Below are positions 1 to 6,558 of a stretch of 48,757 nt of DNA, piece by piece. The first letter of the stretch is position 1. Every line of letters begins with the position of its first letter. The notes beneath the pieces were generated by a model. That model had not been told where the DNA came from. It saw only the letters and a list, made by a program, of their open reading frames with translations, and searched no databases. This DNA is from a virus. Location: the IMG/VR virus record IMGVR_UViG_3300042478_002150, positions 1 through 48,757 of that record; one strand, given 5' to 3'. The translations under genes were made by a program, and so were the position numbers.

Positions 1-609
1 GTTCCGCCGTGGGCGGCGCTGGACCGGGCGATGGGCTGGGCGCAGGGCGAGGCGCAAGCCCACCGCGCCGCCCAGGGGCAGAACCCCGAGGGCAACCTGA
101 CTCCGATGGAGCGCGAGCTGTTCTGCGCGAAGGTGAAGGAGCAGAACCCGCCCCCGCCCGCCGCGGCTGCGCGAGACTTCCTCTGGTATCTGGCGACGCC
201 CTACACGGCGGCGCCGGACGGCAAGCCGGTGGCGTGGAGGTTTGCAGCCGACGCTCTGTGCGAGCTGCTGCGCCGTGAGGTGCGCGTGTTCTCCCCCATC
301 GCCCACACCCACATCGCCGGCGCGCTTCTGCGCCAGGACCACGAGTTCTGGATGGCGGCGGACCGCCCGTTCATGGCCCGTTGCGACGGGCTGCTGGTGC
401 TGCGGCAGCCCGGCTGGAAGGAGTCGCGCGGCGTCACCGAGGAAATCCAGACCTTCGCCAAGGCTGGCAAGCCGGTGCTGTTCTTCGATGACCCGAACCT
501 GGAATACGCCCGCATCCAGAAATCCCAGGCCGCCGATTGGGACACGATGGTGAACACGCTCCGGGCCGCCGAGCGATCGCCAGAGCTTTACGGCCGGGGG
601 GCTGCCTGA
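1..609 (+). CDS. Nucleotide pyrophosphohydrolase/DUF1937 fusion, C-terminal part (allele 1, 5' partial)
   Basis: This frame is open from base 1 and has no start codon; it is the 3' end of the gene that begins at 47743. The visible 202 residues hold a linker rich in Ala, Gln and Pro, then a DUF1937-type domain (about residues 60-165) starting with FLWYLATPYTA and containing VFSPIAHTH. DUF1937 resembles nucleoside 2-deoxyribosyltransferases and nucleotide hydrolases, so a role in the nucleotide pool is likely but unproven. The stop overlaps the next ATG (TGATG), so translation is coupled. Compared with the copy at the other end, codons around 217-267 are almost completely replaced while the last 127 bp are identical. 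Confidence 0.8.
   Translation, partial: VPPWAALDRAMGWAQGEAQAHRAAQGQNPEGNLTPMERELFCAKVKEQNPPPPAAAARDFLWYLATPYTAAPDGKPVAWRFAADALCELLRREVRVFSPIAHTHIAGALLRQDHEFWMAADRPFMARCDGLLVLRQPGWKESRGVTEEIQTFAKAGKPVLFFDDPNLEYARIQKSQAADWDTMVNTLRAAERSPELYGRGAA
466..592 (+). repeat. Terminal exact repeat, left copy
   Basis: These 127 bp are identical to 48631-48757. Bases 1-465 also align without gaps to 48166-48630 but differ at about 44 positions by hand count. 127 is a common final assembler k-mer, so this is most likely a circular graph overlap and not a biological terminal repeat. Confidence 0.9.
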
Positions 610-1916
610 TGGGAACGCCCCCTGTCCCGAAGAAGAAGGCCGCCGCCTTCATCAAGACCATGCACACGCTGCTGCGCGACGGCTACGTGCCCCGCGGCAT
701 CCGCCCGCCCTACGGCCGATCCAGTGCCGCCTCCGAGGCGGCCGCGCGGTTCGGCCTGACGAACGGCAATCTCGCGGGGCTGATCGCGCGCATGGAGTTT
801 TCGTCCGGAATGAAGGTGGACTGGAGCCTCTACAACCCCACAAAGGCCGCGCCCGCGGCGAAGATCGCGCCGGCGCCAAAGGCGCCGAAGCCGCCCGCCA
901 GCGATGAGGAAGTGCGCGCGGCGCTGCTCAAGCGCCCCATGCCGATCGCGGATCTGGCGGAGCGCCTTGGGCTGCCGCTGGACCAGGCCGGCAAGTGGGT
1001 TGAGGCGCAGCAACGCGCGGGGCACAACATCGCCCTGGCCGGCAACAAGCTGCGCATCGAGCGCACTCACCAGACCGCCATCGTGAAGGGGCGCGAGCCC
1101 CTGGTGATCGAGAGTGACAATCAGAACCGCTTCGTGGTCGGCCTCACCGGCGACAATCACCTGGGCAGCAAGTATGCCCGGCTGGACGTGCTGGGCGAGC
1201 TCTACGACCGTTTCGCGGCCGAGGGCGTGCGGACGGTCCTGAATACCGGCAACTGGATCGAGGGCGAGGCCCGGTTCAACGTGCACGACCTGCTGCCGGA
1301 GGCGCACGGCTTCGATGCGCAGCTCCGCTACCTGGCGGAGCACTACCCGCGCCGGAAGGGCATCGCCACCCATGCCGTGTGGGGCGATGACCACGAGGGC
1401 TGGTATGGCCAGAAGTTCGGCGTGGATGTCGGTCGCCGCGGCGAGCAGGTGATGCGCGAGGCCGGCCGCAAGGACTGGCACGACCTGGGGTTCATGGAGG
1501 CGAACGTGATCCTCCGGAACCGCAACACCGGCGCCGAGGCCGCCATGCTGGTGGTGCACCCGGGCGGCGGATCGGCCTACGCCACCAGCTACACCATGCA
1601 GAAGCTCGTGGAGTCGCTGGACGGCGGCGAGAAGCCGGCGGTACTGGCCGCCGGGCACTACCACAAGCTGGAGGTGCTGAACGTCCGGAATGTCTGGTGC
1701 ATCCAGACCGGCACGACGCAGGATCAAACCCCCTTCATGCGCAAGAAGAAGCTGGAGGCGCATGTGGGCGGCGTGGTGCTGCGGCTGGAGCAAGATCCGC
1801 AGACCGGCGCCATCATCGAGTGCAACGGCCAGCGCCGCTACTTCGTGCGGGGCTACTACAATGGCCGGTGGTCGCACTCGGGGGCGGTGACGCAGGCCCG
1901 GAGGGCGGTGGCGTGA
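609..1916 (+). CDS. Metallophosphoesterase with N-terminal helix-turn-helix segments
   Basis: This is a 435-aa calcineurin-like phosphoesterase. The metal-binding motifs are visible in order: GDNHLGS (181-187), GNWIEG (214-219), GDDHE (259-263), VHPGG (near 315) and AGHYHK (near 348-353). These match the D-x-H, GD, GNH(D/E) and GHxH blocks of the family. Two helix-turn-helix-like stretches precede the catalytic domain (about 35-62 and 101-133), so it may act on DNA or RNA. The start at 609 overlaps the upstream stop as TGATG; a longer frame from 537 is less likely because it would run into the upstream gene. The substrate is unknown. A GTCCGGAAT motif lies inside it twice. Confidence 0.85.
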   Translation: MGTPPVPKKKAAAFIKTMHTLLRDGYVPRGIRPPYGRSSAASEAAARFGLTNGNLAGLIARMEFSSGMKVDWSLYNPTKAAPAAKIAPAPKAPKPPASDEEVRAALLKRPMPIADLAERLGLPLDQAGKWVEAQQRAGHNIALAGNKLRIERTHQTAIVKGREPLVIESDNQNRFVVGLTGDNHLGSKYARLDVLGELYDRFAAEGVRTVLNTGNWIEGEARFNVHDLLPEAHGFDAQLRYLAEHYPRRKGIATHAVWGDDHEGWYGQKFGVDVGRRGEQVMREAGRKDWHDLGFMEANVILRNRNTGAEAAMLVVHPGGGSAYATSYTMQKLVESLDGGEKPAVLAAGHYHKLEVLNVRNVWCIQTGTTQDQTPFMRKKKLEAHVGGVVLRLEQDPQTGAIIECNGQRRYFVRGYYNGRWSHSGAVTQARRAVA

Positions 1917-2611
1917 GCGACACCTTGGAGGGGCCACCCCTGCCGCTGGGATTGCCGCCGGAAACCCCCGCGGCACCGGCCAGCGCCTTCTCTGTGGGCA
2001 TGCGAGGCATGCCCACAGGCCGCGCACGCAAGGCGCGGGAGACGCGCGGCACCATCGGCATCAGCCAACCCGGCGACACCGGACGCCCGGCGGATGACTT
2101 CTACCGGACCCCGCCGGAGGCGGTGGATGCGCTGGTGCGGCTGGACCGGGGCCGGTGGCCCGAGGGTGGCGTGTGGGAGCCGGCGTGCGGGGATGGCGCG
2201 ATCTGCGAACGCCTCAAGCAGCACGACATCCACGGCTTTGGTACCGATCTGTTCTCCCACGGTGGCTACCACGATGGCGGCGTGGACTTCCTGGCCACCG
2301 ACACGCTCCTGGCCCCCACCATCGTGACCAACCCACCGTTCAAGCTGGCCGGCGACTTCGCGCGGCACGGCCTGGCGCTGGGCGCCACGCGGGTGTGCCT
2401 GCTGCTGCGGCTGGCCTTCCTGGAGGGCCAGAAGCGCACGGACCTCTGGCCGCAGCTTGACCGGGTGCTGCTGTTCAGCAAGCGCCTCACCCTCTGGCGA
2501 GGCGACCACGAGCGCCGCGACGAGACGAAGGGCGGCATGATCGCCTTCGCCTGGTTCTGCTGGGACCGCCGGAAGGCGCCTTGGCAAGAACCTACGATTG
2601 CGTGGATCTAG
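1913..2611 (+). CDS. Adenine-specific DNA methyltransferase-like protein
   Basis: This is a 232-aa class I SAM-dependent methyltransferase. Motif I is EPACGDGAI (89-97) and the catalytic motif IV is NPPF (140-143), the form used by amino-methyltransferases acting on adenine N6. The DDFYRTPPEAV stretch just before the domain is typical of phage adenine methyltransferases. The GTG start overlaps the upstream stop (GTGA). An in-frame ORF back to 1697 exists, but it lies over the coding end of the phosphoesterase and is rejected. No target-recognition domain is obvious, so specificity is unknown. It could protect phage DNA from restriction or alter regulation. It is the last gene before the attachment region. 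Confidence 0.75.
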   Translation: MSDTLEGPPLPLGLPPETPAAPASAFSVGMRGMPTGRARKARETRGTIGISQPGDTGRPADDFYRTPPEAVDALVRLDRGRWPEGGVWEPACGDGAICERLKQHDIHGFGTDLFSHGGYHDGGVDFLATDTLLAPTIVTNPPFKLAGDFARHGLALGATRVCLLLRLAFLEGQKRTDLWPQLDRVLLFSKRLTLWRGDHERRDETKGGMIAFAWFCWDRRKAPWQEPTIAWI

Positions 2612-2639
2612 CGGCGCCCAGGCAAATCAACGCCCTAGC

Positions 2640-2862
2640 TGTCCGGTATTGTCCGTAAGGGGGTCCGGAATAGTATTCCGCCGCTGTCCGGAAACCAAGA
2701 ACCCCGACTCATCCCATTGATGAGCTGGGGTTTTTCTTGGTCGGAGTGAGAGGATTCGAACCTCCGGCCCCTGCGTCCCGAACACAGTGTCCGATTTTGT
2801 CCGTCACAATTGCGGACAGAGAGTTCAATTACTTGGCCGCGATCCTGTCCGCCGGCTGTCCG
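2640..2862. other. attP: Phage attachment site (attP) over a tRNA-Pro(CGG) 3' fragment
   Basis: On the minus strand, 2787 down to 2738 reads as a tRNA from the anticodon arm to CCA. It has anticodon stem CTGTG/CGCAG with loop TTCGGGA (anticodon CGG), variable loop GGGCC, a 17-nt T arm with loop TTCGAAT, acceptor strand CACTCCG, discriminator A, then CCA. There is no D arm or 5' acceptor strand, so it is not a working tRNA. The fragment ends 41 bp from the 3' end of the integrase gene. Around it TGTCCG or its complement occurs at 2640, 2650, 2685, 2788, 2798, 2813, 2846 and 2857, possible arm-type integrase sites. Use as attP is inferred from this arrangement. Confidence 0.85.
2694..2741. terminator. 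Bidirectional rho-independent terminator
   Basis: An inverted repeat pairs ACCAAGAACCCC..CTCATC with GATGAG..GGGG plus a T run and CTTGGT, with a 5-nt loop at 2714-2718. The T run follows the stem on the plus strand, and the mirrored A-rich arm gives termination on the minus strand. It would end rightward transcription from the methyltransferase. On the minus strand it directly follows the CCA of the tRNA-Pro remnant, so after integration it would serve as the tRNA gene's terminator. Confidence 0.85.
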
Positions 2863-3722
2863 TTGAGAGCCGTCGCGAGGTCATGTTCGGTGACGTGAAC
2901 ATAATTACGCAGCACGGTAGCGATGCTGTCGCCCATCATGGCGGCGATCACCGCCGGCGGCACGCCGCGCAGCGCGGCCTTGGTTCCCCAAGTATGCCGG
3001 AAGGTGTGGGCGGTGGCATCCTCCACGCCGGCCAGGCGGGCGGCGCGGGCCCGGGTCTTGCGGGTGGAGACACCGCCCGGCACCACGTAGGGGTCGTTGC
3101 CCCGCTCGGCGCGGGCGCGCTCCAGGATCGGCCGCAGGGCCGAGTCGATCGGCACCGGCACGCGGCGCTTCTTGGTGCGCTTGCGGCCAGGCTCCCGGTA
3201 GTCGATCCGGCCCGCCTCCAGGTCCACACGGTCCCAGGTCAGATCCTCGATAGCGGTGCGGCGCGCCGCCGTCCAGCGCGCCAGCGCCAGGAAGATGTAG
3301 CCGGGGGTCAGCTTCTCCAGGTGCTCCGGCTGCACCGCCGCCATCATGGCGTCCATCTGCTCGTCGGTCAGCACCAGCGACCGCGGCTCCGCCGCGGCGG
3401 GCATGGAAATGAAGGGCACCTGGTCGGGCTGCACACCGGTGCGGCGCGAGTTGCGGGCGGCGAACCGGATCACGGCGCGCAAGTGCTGGAGCTCGCGGCG
3501 GATGGTGGAGTCGCTCACGGCCCGTCCGTTTTTGCCCTGGCGCCGTCCGCTGGAATACCGGACAAGCTCCACATCATCAATCTCGTCCACGGCCATGGCG
3601 CCGAAGTGCCGGCGGAGCGGGGCGGCGGCGTGCGTCAGGCGCTCGCGGTCGGTGACGTGCTCGGCCGCGTGGTGGGTATCGTAGAAGTCGATCAGCCAGG
3701 ACACGGTGCGCGCGGCGCTCAT
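2829..3722 (-). CDS. int: Tyrosine-type site-specific integrase
   Basis: This is a 297-aa phage integrase that joins attP to the host tRNA-Pro gene. The N-terminal SAM-like core-binding domain covers about 1-105 and the catalytic domain about 112-285. Catalytic residues visible are Arg in TAARR (154/155), a basic beta-hairpin KRTKKRR (181-187), the H239-x-x-R242-H243 box, and the nucleophile Tyr274 in NYVHV. The ATG at 3722 overlaps the repressor stop (ATGA); an in-frame extension to 3797 would sit inside the repressor gene. Overlap with the repressor implies both are made from one leftward transcript, so integrase would also be expressed in the lysogen. Confidence 0.95.
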   Translation of the reverse strand: MSAARTVSWLIDFYDTHHAAEHVTDRERLTHAAAPLRRHFGAMAVDEIDDVELVRYSSGRRQGKNGRAVSDSTIRRELQHLRAVIRFAARNSRRTGVQPDQVPFISMPAAAEPRSLVLTDEQMDAMMAAVQPEHLEKLTPGYIFLALARWTAARRTAIEDLTWDRVDLEAGRIDYREPGRKRTKKRRVPVPIDSALRPILERARAERGNDPYVVPGGVSTRKTRARAARLAGVEDATAHTFRHTWGTKAALRGVPPAVIAAMMGDSIATVLRNYVHVTEHDLATALNGQPADRIAAK

Positions 3723-4135
3723 TCCTGGATCTCCTGGAGGATGGCGAAAATCTTGGCGGCGGCGCTGGCCGGGACCATGCGGTTGACGCGGAGCCACACC
3801 GCGCCGCGCTGCCCGGCGATCTCGGTCATGGCGAACGCAGGCACCTCGTCCTGCGCCACCATGCCCATGGAGGCGGGCACCAGGTCGTCCGGTTTCATGT
3901 GCAGCGCGTCGCAGATGCGGCGGAGGCTCTTGGGGGTGGGAAACGACACGCCGCGCACGTAGGTGGAAATGAGCTCCCGCGGCAGCCCGGAGGCCCGCGC
4001 GAGGTCGGATTGGTTCATGTCCCGGTCCTGGAGGGCCTTGGCCAGCCGGCGCGCAAGCTCTTGCCGGGCAAGGTCGCGCGCTCCACCCGGGGGTGGAGAC
4101 GCGGACGGTTCCGCCAGCATGCGGGGTTTGGGCAT
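3719..4135 (-). CDS. CI-like repressor, XRE helix-turn-helix family
   Basis: This 138-aa protein has a Pro/Ala-rich N-terminus and a helix-turn-helix at about 40-72 (MNQSDLARASGL, then a recognition helix and SFPTPKSLRRICDAL). The C-terminal part (80-138) is a short sheet/helix region and not the S24 LexA-like peptidase of lambda CI, so induction by RecA-driven cleavage is not expected. It is likely the lysogeny repressor. Its own promoter contains a 17-bp palindrome (4191-4207), suggesting autoregulation. It is co-transcribed and translationally coupled with the integrase, as in P2-type phages. Confidence 0.8.
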   Translation of the reverse strand: MPKPRMLAEPSASPPPGGARDLARQELARRLAKALQDRDMNQSDLARASGLPRELISTYVRGVSFPTPKSLRRICDALHMKPDDLVPASMGMVAQDEVPAFAMTEIAGQRGAVWLRVNRMVPASAAAKIFAILQEIQE

Positions 4136-4185
4136 ATCATTGATTCCAAGACATTTACCGCCCGACAGGGGGGGGCGGCGGCGGC

Positions 4186-4215
4186 ACTATGGGGACATTA
4201 TGTCCCCACTGTCAA
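4186..4215 (-). promoter_or_regulatory. Leftward repressor promoter
   Basis: On the minus strand a perfect -35 TTGACA (4215-4210) is followed after 18 nt by CATAGT (4191-4186) as the -10. The spacer is almost entirely filled by the 17-bp palindromic operator. The distance to the repressor ATG at 4135 is about 50 nt. Confidence 0.65.
4191..4207. promoter_or_regulatory. Operator O1 (perfect palindrome)
   Basis: GGGGACATTATGTCCCC is a perfect 17-bp palindrome. It shares the GGGACA...TGTCCC arms with the second site at 4260-4274, so both are likely bound by the same dimeric repressor. It lies between the -35 and -10 of the leftward promoter, the position expected for negative autoregulation or for Cro-type shut-off of the repressor. 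Confidence 0.8.
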
Positions 4216-4255
4216 GCGCAACTGCGGACGAATCATCACACGAACACTTGAGGGC

Positions 4256-4285
4256 TTGCGGGACATGGTGTCCCTGTGGTCTATT
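4256..4285 (+). promoter_or_regulatory. Rightward early promoter
   Basis: A -35-like TTGCGG (4256-4261) and -10-like TCTATT (4280-4285) are separated by 18 nt that contain operator O2. The start codon of the Cro-like gene follows 28 nt downstream. The same CTATTGTCCG word recurs at 14686, upstream of the resolvase gene. Confidence 0.55.
4260..4274. promoter_or_regulatory. Operator O2 (palindrome)
   Basis: GGGACATGGTGTCCC has 6-bp arms identical to those of O1, with a 3-nt centre. Its centre is 68 bp from the centre of O1, between six and seven helical turns. It sits in the spacer of the rightward promoter driving the Cro-like gene and the early operon. Confidence 0.75.
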
Positions 4286-4313
4286 GTCCGCACCAGAATC
4301 ATCGACTCCGGAC

Positions 4314-4559
4314 ATGACCGCCAGCACCGCCATCCCCACCGCACGCGAACTGATCGCCCACTTCGGGGGGCCGTCGAATCTCGTGCGCCTGGCGGAGCAC
4401 CACCGCATCGAGCCCTGCCCGAACACTGAGCAGGCCAAGAAGTGGAAGCAGCGCAACAGCCTGCCGCATGACTACGCGCTGGCGCTGGTTGGGCTGGGCG
4501 ATCTGATCGGAAAGCCGGTGGACTTGCTGGGCACCACACACCACGGAGCATCCACGTGA
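4314..4559 (+). CDS. Cro-like small DNA-binding protein
   Basis: This 81-aa protein is divergent from the repressor. Residues 9-75 fit a Cro/YdaS-like helix-turn-helix: ELIAHFGGPSNLVRLAEHH forms the first helices and QAKKWKQRNSLPHDYALAL the recognition part. The ATG at 4314 is the first start after the promoter; the frame open from 3963 runs across the promoter and the repressor gene and is not used. The stop overlaps the GTG of the next gene (GTGA), so it heads the early operon. It likely binds the two operators and blocks repressor synthesis. The family call rests on the motif and position. Confidence 0.75.
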   Translation: MTASTAIPTARELIAHFGGPSNLVRLAEHHRIEPCPNTEQAKKWKQRNSLPHDYALALVGLGDLIGKPVDLLGTTHHGAST

Positions 4560-5467
4560 CCACACCCACCACACCGCAGCCCGCCGGGCTGCGCTTCGTC
4601 TCCGCCGACGAGAGGCTGTCCCGCCCGCCGGCCGTCAAGATGGCCCTGCTGGGGCCGTCCGGTTCGGGCAAGACCTACCTGGCCCGGAGCCTCGACCCCA
4701 AGACCACCCTGTTCCTGGACGGCGAGGCGGGCACGCGCTCGCTGGGCTCCTGGGGCGGCCGCGTGCTGGAGCTGCTGCCCACAGCCACCGCGCTGGGGCT
4801 GCACCCCTGGGAGCTGTGCCGCGCCGTCGCCTGCCTGCTGTCGGGCCCCGACACCAGCGACTACGAGCGCCAGCCGTCCGGCCTGATTCCCGGCCCCTAC
4901 TCGCCCGAAGCCTACGCCACCTACAAGTCGCGCCTGGGCGATCCGGCAGAGCTGTTCGGCACGATCCGCACCCTGTTCGTGGACAGCATCACCGTGGTGT
5001 CGCGCTGGAGCTTCGCCTGGGCGGACGCCCACGAGGCGTCCATCAGCGACAAGGGCAAGAAGGACACCCGCGGTGCCTACGGGCTGCACGGCCGCGAAAT
5101 GGTGCGCTGGCTCACCCGCGTGCAGCACGCGCCCTACAACGTCATCGCCGCCGGCATCCTCGACAAGCAGAAGGACGACCTGAACCGCATCACCTGGGAA
5201 ATCCAGATCGAGGGCGGCAAAGCCGGCCGCGAGCTGCCCGGGATCTTCGACAACGTGGTGAGCCTCGGCCGCTTCGACCTGGCGGACGACCCGGTTACGG
5301 GCGCCAAGACCATGCAGTTCAATCCGGACGGCGGCACCATCCGCGGCATGGTCTGCACGCAGAACCCGTGGGGGCTTCTGGCCAAGGACCGTTCGTCGCA
5401 GCTCGACATGGTGGAGCCCGCGGACCTGGGCAAGCTGATCGAGAAGATTGGCCGCGTCATCCACTGA
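4556..5467 (+). CDS. Sak4-like RecA-fold ATPase
   Basis: This 303-aa nucleotide-binding protein has Walker A GPSGSGKT (33-40), DGEAGTRS soon after, and a Walker B-like stretch TLFVDSIT near 140. Phage proteins of this type (AAA_24, Sak4) are RecA-like annealing or recombination factors that work with a phage SSB. An SSB-like gene follows directly, which supports the call. The GTG start overlaps the Cro-like stop. The Sak4 assignment is by motif order and neighbourhood, not by alignment. Confidence 0.8.
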   Translation: MTTPTTPQPAGLRFVSADERLSRPPAVKMALLGPSGSGKTYLARSLDPKTTLFLDGEAGTRSLGSWGGRVLELLPTATALGLHPWELCRAVACLLSGPDTSDYERQPSGLIPGPYSPEAYATYKSRLGDPAELFGTIRTLFVDSITVVSRWSFAWADAHEASISDKGKKDTRGAYGLHGREMVRWLTRVQHAPYNVIAAGILDKQKDDLNRITWEIQIEGGKAGRELPGIFDNVVSLGRFDLADDPVTGAKTMQFNPDGGTIRGMVCTQNPWGLLAKDRSSQLDMVEPADLGKLIEKIGRVIH

Positions 5468-5532
5468 CCCGGCGCGCATCGCGCGCCGTCGCACCCATTC
5501 CATCGACACACACAAGAAAGAGAGAGGGGCAC

Positions 5533-6246
5533 ATGCCCGTTTTCACCGAAGAAACCGCCAGCCAGGGCTCCATGGACCTGATCCCGGCCGGCACGCTGGC
5601 CTGGGCCACCGTGATGGTGAAGGAGTTCGCCCGCAGCAAGTCCACCGGCGGCGAGCAGGCCAGCATCGAGGTCGTCCTGGCCAGCGGCCCGTTCCAGCGC
5701 CGCAAGGTGTGGGGGTTCGTCGCCAATCCGGACGACGCGGCCCACAGCGAGGGCTACCGCACCATGGGGCAGGGCCAGCTCGTGCGTATGCTGGAGGCGC
5801 TGGGCGTCTGCGTGCCCGGCCAGCCGAACACCTACCAGCGGCCGGAGCTCGCCACGTTCCAGGGCTGCTTCGACATCATCCAGCGCGGCATCCAGGCGGG
5901 CCGCTACATCGGCGTGAAGGTCGGCATCGAGAAGGCGCAGGCCGGCTCCGGCTACGGCGACAAGAACAAGATCGAGAGCTTCCTGACGCCGAACCCGAAG
6001 TCGGGTTCGGCCAACGACTGGTCGCGCCTCCAGGCGGGCGACAAGCCGGGGGAGTCGAGCACTCCGGCGCATGCGCAGCGACTCAGCGCGGCGCCGGCCC
6101 CCGGCTCGTTCGGTGGCTTCGGCGCGCCGGCGGCACCCCGGCCCAACGCCATGGCGCAACCCGCGTGGGTCGGTGGGCCGGCCGGTAGCCCCCCGGCGCC
6201 GGTCGGTGGCGCGGGCGCCATTGTCAATGACGATATCCCGTTCTGA
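5533..6246 (+). CDS. ssb: Single-stranded DNA-binding protein with acidic tip
   Basis: This 237-aa protein has a compact N-terminal region (1-150) likely to form an OB-like fold, then a low-complexity Gly/Ala/Pro linker. It ends in NDDIPF, which closely matches the DDIPF tip by which bacterial SSBs recruit partners. It directly follows the Sak4-like ATPase, the usual pairing. The ATG at 5533 is preceded by a strong purine-rich ribosome site (GAGAGAGGGG) inside a CA-rich leader. The OB fold itself is inferred. Confidence 0.75.
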   Translation: MPVFTEETASQGSMDLIPAGTLAWATVMVKEFARSKSTGGEQASIEVVLASGPFQRRKVWGFVANPDDAAHSEGYRTMGQGQLVRMLEALGVCVPGQPNTYQRPELATFQGCFDIIQRGIQAGRYIGVKVGIEKAQAGSGYGDKNKIESFLTPNPKSGSANDWSRLQAGDKPGESSTPAHAQRLSAAPAPGSFGGFGAPAAPRPNAMAQPAWVGGPAGSPPAPVGGAGAIVNDDIPF

Positions 6247-6260
6247 TGATGATTGAAGAT

Positions 6261-6274
6261 TAACGCTCGCGTTA
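6261..6274. promoter_or_regulatory. Palindrome after the SSB gene
   Basis: TAACGC-TC-GCGTTA is a perfect 6-bp inverted repeat with a 2-nt centre, placed 14 bp after the SSB stop. It is followed by an AT-richer stretch. It may be an operator or a weak terminator; the sequence does not decide. Confidence 0.4.
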
Positions 6275-6315
6275 GCACATTCCTGTTGCATTACAAGAAT
6301 GTGAATGTCAGCCTA

Positions 6316-6346
6316 CGTCCGGCGGCGCTACGTTTGCCGCCGGACG
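6316..6346. terminator. GC-rich hairpin between SSB and a small gene
   Basis: CGTCCGGCGGC and GCCGCCGGACG form a perfect 11-bp stem with a 9-nt loop. No T run follows on the plus strand, so it is either a weak attenuator or an RNA processing/stability element. It could lower transcription from the Sak4-SSB pair into the helicase. Confidence 0.45.
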
Positions 6347-6377
6347 CCACCACGCCATCACACACCACAGGGATCAC

Positions 6378-6557
6378 ATGAACGACACCACCGTTCCGCC
6401 CGCCGCCACGTGCAATGCCGAATTGCGCGCTCTCGGCGCGTTCCTTGCTGCCGTGCCTGACTGCGGCCAGGACCATGACATCATCCTGGCGGAGTGCTCG
6501 CGCCTGCCGATCGGCTGCGCCGGGTGCGAGTTGAACCCGGCGCAGCCGGCGCCCTGA
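6378..6557 (+). CDS. Small cysteine-containing protein, 59 aa
   Basis: An ATG at 6378 follows a CA-rich leader (CACACCACAGGG). The product has Cys at 12, 29, 40, 47 and 50, with CAGC near the end. It ends one base before the helicase ATG, so the two are coupled. I do not recognise the family; a small metal-binding protein is possible. Its leader and tight coupling support it being real. Confidence 0.6.
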   Translation: MNDTTVPPAATCNAELRALGAFLAAVPDCGQDHDIILAECSRLPIGCAGCELNPAQPAP

Positions 6558-6558
6558 C

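Noticed and set aside
1-592. Biological direct terminal repeat
   Set aside because: The exact part is just 127 bp, the rest is diverged, and the repeat lies within a single gene. An assembly overlap with strain variation explains this better.
588-2027. Long minus-strand open frame of 479 aa
   Set aside because: It is antisense to the phosphoesterase. Its composition (Arg, Leu, Val, His, Gln rich, no domain) is that of a GC-rich shadow frame.
2738-2787. Functional tRNA-Pro gene
   Set aside because: Only the anticodon arm to CCA is present; D arm and 5' acceptor strand are missing, so it is an attachment-site fragment.
2787-3962. Plus-strand open frame of 391 aa over the integrase
   Set aside because: The integrase on the other strand has all catalytic residues; this frame starts inside attP and has no domain.
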